DNA from: Anaerolineae bacterium
Lineage (GTDB): Bacteria; Chloroflexota; Anaerolineae; Aggregatilineales; Aggregatilineaceae
Length of the DNA stretch: 13,638 nt
Assembly: GCA_016929355.1 (NCBI GenBank)
Contig: JAFGJA010000110.1
Coordinates: 1 to 13,638, forward strand
Reading direction: 5' to 3'
In this document: piece by piece, positions 6,459 through 12,765 of the stretch
How the letters are laid out: each line of letters opens with the position of its first letter
How positions within the stretch are numbered: the first letter of the stretch is position 1
Made by a program: the position numbers and the translations under genes
The notes under the pieces: generated by a model
The model's database searches: none
The model's input: the letters and a program-made list of their open reading frames with translations, nothing else
Told to the model about the DNA's origin: nothing

Positions 6459-7652
6459 ATGCGTATTATAGGGTTAATTTCCGGCACGTCGGCTGATGCC
6501 ATCGACGCCGCCATTTGTGACATTACCGGCGCACCCCCGAACATTGAGGCGCGGATCGTTCACGCGATCACCTATGCCTATCCCGAAGGGTTTCAGCAGC
6601 GCGTATTAGATGCCGGGCTGCCGGAGCAAAGCCGGGTCGATGAATTGTGCCAACTCAATGCCGATGTAGGCGAACACTTTGCGGCAGCGGCGCTGGCCGT
6701 CATCGAACAGGCGGGATTGACCGTGCAAGACATCGATCTGATCGGTTCGCACGGGCAGACGGTCTGGCACATGATCGAAGACACCACCGGGCGCGCGCTG
6801 TCCACGCTGCAATTGGGCGAAGGATCGATCCTTGCCGAGCGCACCGGGATCACGACAGTGCATAACTTCCGCCCGCGCGATATTGCCGCCGGGGGCCAGG
6901 GTGCGCCGCTCACCGCTTACGTCGATTGGGTGCTGCTGCGCCATGAGACGCAGTGGCGCGCGATACAGAATCTCGGCGGGATCGGCAATGTCACGTTTGT
7001 GCCACCCAAAACCGATACCACTTCTGATCCGCTCGCCTTTGACACCGGGCCAAGTAATGCCCTGCTGGATGTCACCGTCCACCAGTTGACCGATGGCGCA
7101 TTGAGTTTTGATCGGGATGGTGCGCTGGCTGCACAGGGGCAGGTTGATGAGGCGTGGCTGCAAACGCTGCTGACACATCCCTACTATGAACGCCGCCCGC
7201 CCAAAAGCACTGGCCGCGAACTATTCGGCGCGCAGATGGGCGCGGAATTGATCACCGAGGGCCACGCGCGCGGGTTGGCGGACGCGGATATTGTGGCAAC
7301 GTTGACCGCGCTCACGGCGGCGAGTATCGCCGATGCGTATGAACGTTTCGCGCCTGCGCCCATTGAGGAAGTGATTTTACACGGCGGCGGCACGCGCAAC
7401 CCGGTGTTGGTCAAGATGCTGCACGAGCGTTTAGCGCCGCTCCCGGTGCGCACGCACGAGGACATCGGCCTGGACAGCGATAACAAGGAAGCGTTGGTTT
7501 TCGCGCTACTGGCTCACGAAACATGGCACGCCCGCCCCGGTGTGCATCCTGCGCTGACGGGCGCGCAGCATCCGGTAATCTTGGGTCACATCACGCCGGG
7601 GGATAATTACGTGTCGCTCATCCGGCAAACATGGTGTGCGGACACCCAATAA
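6459..7652 (+). CDS. anmK: Anhydro-N-acetylmuramic acid kinase
   Basis: Cytoplasmic enzyme of peptidoglycan recycling: it hydrolyses the 1,6-anhydro bond of anhydro-MurNAc and transfers phosphate from ATP, giving MurNAc-6-phosphate. Family motifs appear in order: GLISGTSADAID at 5-16 (phosphate loop), GSHGQTVWH at 97-105, NLGGIGNVTF at 171-180, FDTGPSNALLD at 194-204 with the likely catalytic Asp195 (equivalent to Asp182 in E. coli AnmK), KSTGRELFG at 249-257, LHGGGTRNPVL at 307-317 and GLDSDNKEALVFALLA at 337-352. Its 397 residues exceed the 369 of E. coli AnmK, mostly through a longer C-terminus. Ala14 replaces the glycine usual in SGTSxDG. The start has GGTGA upstream and follows the dppC-type gene by 23 bp. 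No murQ etherase gene is present in this window, so the next step must be encoded elsewhere. Confidence 0.95.
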   Translation: MRIIGLISGTSADAIDAAICDITGAPPNIEARIVHAITYAYPEGFQQRVLDAGLPEQSRVDELCQLNADVGEHFAAAALAVIEQAGLTVQDIDLIGSHGQTVWHMIEDTTGRALSTLQLGEGSILAERTGITTVHNFRPRDIAAGGQGAPLTAYVDWVLLRHETQWRAIQNLGGIGNVTFVPPKTDTTSDPLAFDTGPSNALLDVTVHQLTDGALSFDRDGALAAQGQVDEAWLQTLLTHPYYERRPPKSTGRELFGAQMGAELITEGHARGLADADIVATLTALTAASIADAYERFAPAPIEEVILHGGGTRNPVLVKMLHERLAPLPVRTHEDIGLDSDNKEALVFALLAHETWHARPGVHPALTGAQHPVILGHITPGDNYVSLIRQTWCADTQ

Positions 7653-7653
7653 A

Positions 7654-10107
7654 TCACTCCATAACCCGCAGCGTATCGGGCACGTCCATATCCATCATTT
7701 TACGGATGGTGAGCAGAGGCGTCAGCGTCACAACGACCACGCCGACCAGGATCGCCAGGATCGTTGTTTCCCACGACAGTGTGATCGGGAAACGAATTTC
7801 CGGCAGGATGGTCGGCATTCGCGTCTGCGTGAACCAGACCAGAATCAGCGCGCCGAGACCAAAGCCGATCACTGTGCCGCAGATACCCACGATCAAATTT
7901 TCGAGCATTGCCATGCGCGTCACGGTGCGCGGCGGCAAACCAAACGCGAACATGGTCGCAATCTCGCGGGATCGTTCGCTCATGTTGATATTGGTCGAGT
8001 TGAACGCGATCAAAAACGCCAGCGCCAGCACGCCGAACTTGACGCCGCCCAAAAACAGCGTGACCTCATTCAGCACGCTCTGATTTGCATCCAGCAGATC
8101 GTAGATCGTGATCACGGAAATGACCGTCGGAAAGTCGAACATGGCGCGCTTGGCTGCGGATGAAGTGATCTCAGCCGCCGGATCAATGTGCAGCAAATTA
8201 ACCATGCCCGCGATCCCAAACAATTCCGCATCGGCCATGTCCATATACACAAAATTGCGCCAGGGATCGGGATGCAAACCGACCACTTCAACCTCGGATT
8301 GGACCGTTTCATACGAGAGCAACCCGGATCGGCGTGGGTGTTCGAGCGTGATCATATCGCCCACATTCACGCCAAGATCAATTGCGGCGTTTTCAGAGAT
8401 GATAACGCCCGGCTGATCTGATTCCCCTGAGTATGATCCTTTAGTGAGTGAGGGTGTCCACAGCGCGTTATTCAGATCAAACGCCTCGATCAACACGCGG
8501 AACGAGATATCACCATCAACGGCAAACCCAGGGATGCGGATCGCGGGGGTCGCCATTGCCAGCGTGGGCGACGCCGTGATCGCGGTGATCTGCGGCGAAT
8601 CCACCGCATAAAAACTGTTGAGGAAGACCAGTAACCGCTCTGGATGATCCTGCACCGCTTCAGCATTGGAGCGATCCATCACCAGCAGCGCCCCATCCAG
8701 AATCCCGGTGAGGCCGACCAGCGTTGTGATCGCGGCCCCGATGCCTAACACTGTCAAGATCGTCCGGCGCGGGGAACGCAGCAGATTGCGCACCGGCATC
8801 TGGGTAAAGCTCCGGCCAGGGATCGGGAAACGATTCACCCCTGGCGTTAACCCGCCGCCCTTGCTGACCAGATGCCCGGTACGGATCGCGTCAACGGGCT
8901 GGACCCGCACTGCCCGCCACACCGGATAGATCGTTGCGATCAAGGGTAATACGAGGCCGATCACCACCGCTTCCAGAAAAATATCTGGCTGGAACAGGTC
9001 GCCGGACACGGGCATGGGAATCAGCCTCTTGATCCACCCTTCCGCCCAGGTCCCAATCCCCAGGCCCAGAATCACGCCGAAGATCGCGCCGAGAATGGCG
9101 ATCTGGCCGCCAACCAATAGTGGGCGAATCACCAGCACGCGCGGCGGCAAACCGAGCGCCATCCCGATCCCGATCTGGCGGCGCTGCGCTTCGACAATGC
9201 GACTGGCAAGATTGAACGCGCCAAACATCGCCCCGGCCATGAACAGCACAATGATGATGTCATAAATCTGCTGATTCATGTCAATCGATTGGAGCAGAAT
9301 CCGGTAGATGGAGTCATCATCGCGTGTCTTGAACGTAATACCAACGGTGGGGAAATCGGTCTGGAACGCGGCTTCGATTTCGGCGCGCACGGTGTCAATA
9401 TCCGCCGCATCGTGCAGCGTCAACACCAAATCGTTGACCTGTGCCGGGTGATCGGTGAGCGCTTGCGCTGAAGCGAGTGGCATAAACAGCACCGCAAAAT
9501 TCGCCTGCGCCCACATACCACCCTCCTCGGTGGCGATCATGAAGTATTCCGGCGACATGCCCTGCCCCACGTAATCCACCGGGACGCCGCCGCTTAATTC
9601 AAGTTGACCCTGGGGCGGCAGGCTGTAATGCTCGGCAAAGTGGAAATCGAGGATCGTTACGAGTTCGCCAGCATCGGCGGGCGTTAGCGCGCGCCCGGTA
9701 TTGATGTAGACGCCGTTAACCTGTGGCTCACCGTCGCTCACCTCCACGCCGATGATCCGTCCACGCACCAGAATATCGTCATCGCCATTGACAACGTTGA
9801 CGAACGTCGATTCGATCAAACGGGGTTCCAGGCCGGTGATCCAGCCGGCGTGTGGGATGCTGAATATGGTATCAACTGCGGCATCGCGCTCAATGTAATT
9901 GCCCTGCGTTAACTGGACGCGCAGATCGTACATGTGGAGCAGGTCATAGCTCGCCGCCGCCGCCTGCTTCCGCCAGGGGGTGGTGCTGCCCAACCCCACA
10001 TACACCGCCGTACTGAGCGCGATGATCAGCGCAATTGCTACCACTTGCAGCCATCGTTCCCGCAGATCGCGCCACGACCAGCGCAGCCAGAGTGCCAGTG
10101 TTGCCAT
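7654..10107 (-). CDS. FtsX/MacB-type ABC transporter permease with two FtsX modules
   Basis: This 817-residue integral membrane protein of the LolC/MacB/FtsX superfamily appears to be an internal duplication. Module 1 has a membrane helix at about 20-42, a large extracellular domain (about 45-275) and three helices around 281-303, 330-352 and 377-396. Module 2 repeats this, with a helix at about 447-470, an extracellular domain (about 475-685) and three helices around 690-712, 737-760 and 778-800. Both modules carry GLPPR in the loop after their first C-terminal helix (319-323 and 723-727), supporting duplication. Such proteins work with a LolD/MacB-type ATPase to move lipids, lipoproteins, peptides or drugs, or in mechanotransmission. 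No ATPase gene lies beside it: downstream is anmK (convergent), upstream is a divergent unrelated gene. The minus-strand SD is GGAG at about 10113-10116. The substrate is unknown. Confidence 0.88.
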   Translation of the reverse strand: MATLALWLRWSWRDLRERWLQVVAIALIIALSTAVYVGLGSTTPWRKQAAAASYDLLHMYDLRVQLTQGNYIERDAAVDTIFSIPHAGWITGLEPRLIESTFVNVVNGDDDILVRGRIIGVEVSDGEPQVNGVYINTGRALTPADAGELVTILDFHFAEHYSLPPQGQLELSGGVPVDYVGQGMSPEYFMIATEEGGMWAQANFAVLFMPLASAQALTDHPAQVNDLVLTLHDAADIDTVRAEIEAAFQTDFPTVGITFKTRDDDSIYRILLQSIDMNQQIYDIIIVLFMAGAMFGAFNLASRIVEAQRRQIGIGMALGLPPRVLVIRPLLVGGQIAILGAIFGVILGLGIGTWAEGWIKRLIPMPVSGDLFQPDIFLEAVVIGLVLPLIATIYPVWRAVRVQPVDAIRTGHLVSKGGGLTPGVNRFPIPGRSFTQMPVRNLLRSPRRTILTVLGIGAAITTLVGLTGILDGALLVMDRSNAEAVQDHPERLLVFLNSFYAVDSPQITAITASPTLAMATPAIRIPGFAVDGDISFRVLIEAFDLNNALWTPSLTKGSYSGESDQPGVIISENAAIDLGVNVGDMITLEHPRRSGLLSYETVQSEVEVVGLHPDPWRNFVYMDMADAELFGIAGMVNLLHIDPAAEITSSAAKRAMFDFPTVISVITIYDLLDANQSVLNEVTLFLGGVKFGVLALAFLIAFNSTNINMSERSREIATMFAFGLPPRTVTRMAMLENLIVGICGTVIGFGLGALILVWFTQTRMPTILPEIRFPITLSWETTILAILVGVVVVTLTPLLTIRKMMDMDVPDTLRVME

Positions 10108-10116
10108 AAATTCTCC

Positions 10117-10126
10117 GTAAATTTAC
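10117..10126. promoter_or_regulatory. 10-bp palindrome GTAAATTTAC next to the FtsX-type gene's Shine-Dalgarno
   Basis: GTAAATTTAC is a perfect palindrome about ten bases upstream of the minus-strand start at 10107 and directly adjoining the SD (GGAG on the minus strand). It could be an operator or an mRNA feature, but it is short and AT-rich and may be chance. The rest of the 244-bp gap 10108-10351 holds the plus-strand promoter described separately and no gene. Confidence 0.25.
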
Positions 10127-10258
10127 CATGAGCATCACGTTAACCTTAATAGTTTACTGGGCAATAGAGATCATGCAAGGTATTGGTAAATGAAGGGTGC
10201 ATTGGGCTTGGGGGCAGTGGTAGTTTTCAAGGAAACTCAGCGCGGAAAAACTCATCTA

Positions 10259-10288
10259 TTGACGTGCAAACCCAGTGAGCGCTATAGT
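10259..10288 (+). promoter_or_regulatory. Predicted sigma70-type promoter of the 304-residue protein gene
   Basis: TTGACG at 10259-10264 (five of six matches to the -35 consensus) and TATAGT at 10283-10288 (five of six matches to -10) are separated by 18 bp. The expected transcription start is near 10295, leaving a leader of about 57 nt before the ATG at 10352. The match is good for a bacterial housekeeping promoter and its placement before an isolated gene supports it. Confidence 0.6.
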
Positions 10289-10351
10289 ATCAATAGAATC
10301 CGTAACGAAACCTTAATCATGTGGGGTAAACCCTAGAAGAGCACCTGATTT

Positions 10352-11266
10352 ATGAAACGCTGGCTGAAGAATACAAAGTCATGTCTTCTTCGCTTGTTTC
10401 TAGTCTACTGCGTTACATATACGCTCATTTCTGTGCTTTTTGATCACAGACAAACCAACGGTATAGGCATATCGGAAACGGCCTGTACACCAACATTCAT
10501 TGACGCAGCATCCCCTGAAGAACTGAAACAATTTCTCCTCGATGAATTCGCACCCACTCTCGTGTTTTCATTTGGCGAACCCGCTAACATCAGAGAAGAA
10601 GTCATCGTCCCCTACCAACTGCTTCTCGACCCACAAAATACCGGACGTTATGTGTGGCGAGGCGCTATTACCTACCCCACCGATTATGGGGCGACTTCTT
10701 TTGGTGTTCGACTCACTGTGGGGATGGATAGTGATACCATCATGCTTTCAAAAACAGTCCTGCGCACCCTGGGGAGAGTTTTCGGCAAAGCACATGTTGA
10801 TGCCCATATGGGCGATGTCGAAATGTTTGAACTTTATCTCAAACCTTCATCAGAGAAGGGGTATTGGGAAATTGATAGTCTGACAACGTTCCCCCATGGC
10901 AAGGCCAAAACCTATCGCGCAGCCCAGATACGCTGTTTTCGTGATTCGCCTATTTTTTATATAAGCCGGGGAAAACACGCCATTTATCCTTCACTCAAGG
11001 AATGCAATCATTCAAGTATCATACAAAAGCAGGGCATCCACCTCATAGCTGAATTTTGCAATGTCGGCGAACTGTACTATCCGTCCACATCGCCCGAATT
11101 CAATGTGGGAGACAGCAGCCACCCCAACAACATCTTTGAAACCTCACCGACCCTGCTCGAAAGTGAAATTTACCTCGGTGAAGATGTCTGGGGCAATTGC
11201 TTTTGGGGCGGGCACGGTGATGGTGAGGACAACGGTCCCTGCCGATCACGTTTCTACTGGTGGTAA
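10352..11266 (+). CDS. Membrane-anchored or secreted cysteine-containing protein, possibly Vps62-like (DUF946-related)
   Basis: This 304-residue protein is not firmly recognised. A basic N-terminus and hydrophobic segment at about 11-30 (CLLRLFLVYCVTYTLISVLF) indicate a signal anchor or uncleaved signal peptide. Six cysteines follow (45, 195, 218, 236, 283, 297), an even number compatible with disulfides outside the cell. Three motifs stand out: DAHMGDVEMFELYL at 150-163, SRGKHAIYPSLKECN at 205-219 and EDVWGNCFWGG at 277-287. The pairing of H-x-G-D-x-E with a later S-x-x-K-H-A-x-Y recalls the Vps62/DUF946 group, whose molecular function is unclear. NVGE/NVGD occurs twice (237-240, 251-254). 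Base composition looks more AT-rich than the neighbours at its 5' end, hinting at separate acquisition. It has its own promoter and a weak SD (AGAAGAG, somewhat distant). Function is unknown. Confidence 0.75.
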   Translation: MKRWLKNTKSCLLRLFLVYCVTYTLISVLFDHRQTNGIGISETACTPTFIDAASPEELKQFLLDEFAPTLVFSFGEPANIREEVIVPYQLLLDPQNTGRYVWRGAITYPTDYGATSFGVRLTVGMDSDTIMLSKTVLRTLGRVFGKAHVDAHMGDVEMFELYLKPSSEKGYWEIDSLTTFPHGKAKTYRAAQIRCFRDSPIFYISRGKHAIYPSLKECNHSSIIQKQGIHLIAEFCNVGELYYPSTSPEFNVGDSSHPNNIFETSPTLLESEIYLGEDVWGNCFWGGHGDGEDNGPCRSRFYWW

Positions 11267-11291
11267 AGTTCCCTCATTTTTGATGCTGCGC

Positions 11292-11297
11292 TATAAT
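11292..11297 (+). promoter_or_regulatory. Consensus -10 hexamer TATAAT upstream of gatC
   Basis: A perfect TATAAT lies 26 bp after the stop of the preceding gene and about 53 bp before the chosen gatC start. The -35 position at 17-bp spacing reads TTCCCT (three of six matches), so the promoter is only partly convincing. It would transcribe gatC and the following regulator-like gene. Confidence 0.4.
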
Positions 11298-11336
11298 TCA
11301 TGTACCTCACCCCTGAGGGCAAACTGGACATAGCAC

Positions 11337-11341
11337 AGGAG
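11337..11341 (+). promoter_or_regulatory. Shine-Dalgarno AGGAG that fixes the gatC start at GTG 11351
   Basis: AGGAG lies 9 nt before GTG 11351. The alternative in-frame ATG at 11300 would add 17 residues without family resemblance, would place this SD inside the gene, and lies only a few bases from the TATAAT at 11292-11297. The GTG start gives the usual GatC beginning. Confidence 0.6.
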
Positions 11342-11350
11342 CAACTTGTC

Positions 11351-11650
11351 GTGAAACTTGATCGTGAGATGGTCGAACACATTGCCGAACTCGCCAAACT
11401 GCAACTCACCGATAGCGAACTGGATCGCTACGCCGAGCAGTTATCGGATATTCTGGATTATGCGGAACGATTGCAGGTATTGAATACCGATGCTATTCCG
11501 CCAACGGCCTCAGTTTTACCGCTCAAGAATGTGCTGCGTGAGGACGTGGCGCAACCCTCACTGTCGCGTGAGGCGGTGCTGGCCAATACGGCCAAGGCGT
11601 CGGAAGGTCAGTTTCAGGTGGATGCTGTGCTGGATGATTCAGCCAGTTAA
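11351..11650 (+). CDS. gatC: Aspartyl/glutamyl-tRNA(Asn/Gln) amidotransferase subunit C
   Basis: Small subunit of the GatCAB amidotransferase, which converts Glu-tRNA(Gln) to Gln-tRNA(Gln) and/or Asp-tRNA(Asn) to Asn-tRNA(Asn) in organisms lacking the direct synthetases. From the GTG at 11351 it is 99 residues, the usual GatC size. It shows the expected helical start VEHIAELAKLQLTDSELDRY, then QLSDILDYAERLQVLNTDAI, the PT...VLPLKNVLREDV segment, and a C-terminal part ending in a short acidic tail. GatC stabilises GatA and bridges it to GatB. Neither gatA nor gatB adjoins it here; the next gene is a degenerate regulator 23 bp downstream, so the subunits are encoded at separate loci, as happens in several phyla. 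Confidence 0.93.
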   Translation: MKLDREMVEHIAELAKLQLTDSELDRYAEQLSDILDYAERLQVLNTDAIPPTASVLPLKNVLREDVAQPSLSREAVLANTAKASEGQFQVDAVLDDSAS

Positions 11651-11659
11651 CGATCAGGC

Positions 11660-11664
11660 AGGAG
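11660..11664 (+). promoter_or_regulatory. Shine-Dalgarno AGGAG that favours ATG 11674 for the receiver/GGDEF-like gene
   Basis: AGGAG lies 9 nt before ATG 11674, the same spacing as for gatC. An in-frame TTG at 11665 directly abuts this SD and could not use it, so the ATG is preferred. Confidence 0.6.
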
Positions 11665-11673
11665 TTGGGGATT

Positions 11674-12624
11674 ATGAGTGCAGAAAAATCATTGGGGCGG
11701 TTACTGGTCATTGAACAAGATGCGAGTCTCGCGCAGACCCTCCAGCAGCATTTTGAATCTGAAGGGTATCAGGTCGAGATCGCGCTGAGTGGGCGCGAGG
11801 GGTTAGAAAAAGCACGCACCACGCATCCCCGGCTGATTTTGTTAGCCGCGCGGTTGGGTGATATTTCCGGGCTGGATACATTTCGTATTCTGCGCGACAA
11901 AGCCCGGACCAGTCACCTCCCCGTGATGATGATGGCAGGCATCGAACATGCCCGGCTGCAATATGAAGTGCTCGATCTGGGCGCGTATGATTTCATCGAA
12001 AAGCCGATTGATCTGGATATTCTCGCGCTCCGGGTGCGCAATGTGCTGCGCCGGGCTGAACGCGAGGGGAATACCGAAGCGCGCACCGGCTTGCCTACCG
12101 GGCGGGTGCTTGATGAGCGCGTCAATGGGTTGGCGGATCGCCTGGGCTGGTACAAGATCGAACTGACGATTGACCATTTTGCCGATTTCCGCGACCTTTA
12201 CGGGTTTGTCACCGCGAATGAGGCGCTGCGGTTTGCCGGTACGTTGATCACGCAGATCGTGAACGAACACGGCAGCACGGATAATTTTGTCGGACACCGG
12301 AGCGGCACAGAAACATTCGTTGTGATCACCACGTTAGGACGCGGTGCAGCGCTCCGGCAAGCGCTTGAGGATCGGGTCACGAACGAACTACGCTCATTTT
12401 ATAATTTCATGGAACGCGATCAAGGTTATGTGCTGGTTGAGGACGGAGCCGGAGCCTACAAACAACGCCCCCTCATGACCGCCCGCATCACCATCGAACA
12501 AGGCGAACCCGATCCAGATGCCGCCAACGATGAGGATGTGTGGGAAGATGCCGATCAGAATGATCAAAACGTTTCCTCTGATGATCCAGGCAGCAACGGC
12601 CCCGATTCGCCGTTTACGTGGTAG
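11674..12624 (+). CDS. Degenerate receiver plus degenerate GGDEF domain protein
   Basis: From ATG 11674 the protein has 316 residues. Residues 9-127 fold as a response-regulator receiver: LLVIEQDASLAQTL at the start, PRLILLAARLGDISGLD at 52-68, GAYDFIEKPIDLDILALRVR at 103-122. The phospho-acceptor Asp is Ala58, the acidic pair is Glu14-Gln15 and the switch Thr/Ser is Ala88; only Lys110 of the phosphorylation site remains. Residues about 134-250 resemble a diguanylate cyclase domain (TGLPTGRVLDERV, IDHFADFRDLYGF), but the GGDEF signature reads GTETF at 211-215, so no cyclase activity is expected. The last 35 or so residues are acidic and probably disordered. It follows gatC by 23 bp. It likely acts as a non-catalytic binding or scaffold protein; the partner is unknown. 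Confidence 0.85.
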   Translation: MSAEKSLGRLLVIEQDASLAQTLQQHFESEGYQVEIALSGREGLEKARTTHPRLILLAARLGDISGLDTFRILRDKARTSHLPVMMMAGIEHARLQYEVLDLGAYDFIEKPIDLDILALRVRNVLRRAEREGNTEARTGLPTGRVLDERVNGLADRLGWYKIELTIDHFADFRDLYGFVTANEALRFAGTLITQIVNEHGSTDNFVGHRSGTETFVVITTLGRGAALRQALEDRVTNELRSFYNFMERDQGYVLVEDGAGAYKQRPLMTARITIEQGEPDPDAANDEDVWEDADQNDQNVSSDDPGSNGPDSPFTW

Positions 12625-12675
12625 CGCGCATAGCCCCGATCAGGTTGCTGCCCGACTGTGTGATCGTGGATATTG

Positions 12676-12709
12676 GCGTTTACCCCATAAAATTGGGGCA
12701 AATAAACGC
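12676..12709. terminator. Compound stem-loop before the CoiA-like gene (terminator or leader structure)
   Basis: GCGTTTA at 12676-12682 pairs with TAAACGC at 12703-12709, and inside it CCCCA at 12683-12687 pairs with TGGGG at 12694-12698, with a 6-nt loop and a CAAA bulge at 12699-12702. It starts 52 bp after the upstream stop. There is no T-run after it, so termination is unproven. A TATAGT hexamer at 12719-12724 just downstream could be a -10 element for the next gene, but no convincing -35 accompanies it. Confidence 0.4.
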
Positions 12710-12765
12710 GCACGGTAGTATAGTATGGGTTTGAAAATCCGTGCCCTGGAAAGCTGAGAAAACCT

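Noticed and set aside
7636..8163. Plus-strand frames of 175 and 150 codons over the end of the FtsX-type gene
   Set aside because: Low-complexity products rich in R, H, Q and D or S, T and R, overlapping the anmK end and lying antisense to the FtsX-type gene; no family features.
11300..11350. Longer gatC beginning at ATG 11300
   Set aside because: The added 17 residues are not GatC-like, and the good SD at 11337-11341 serves GTG 11351.
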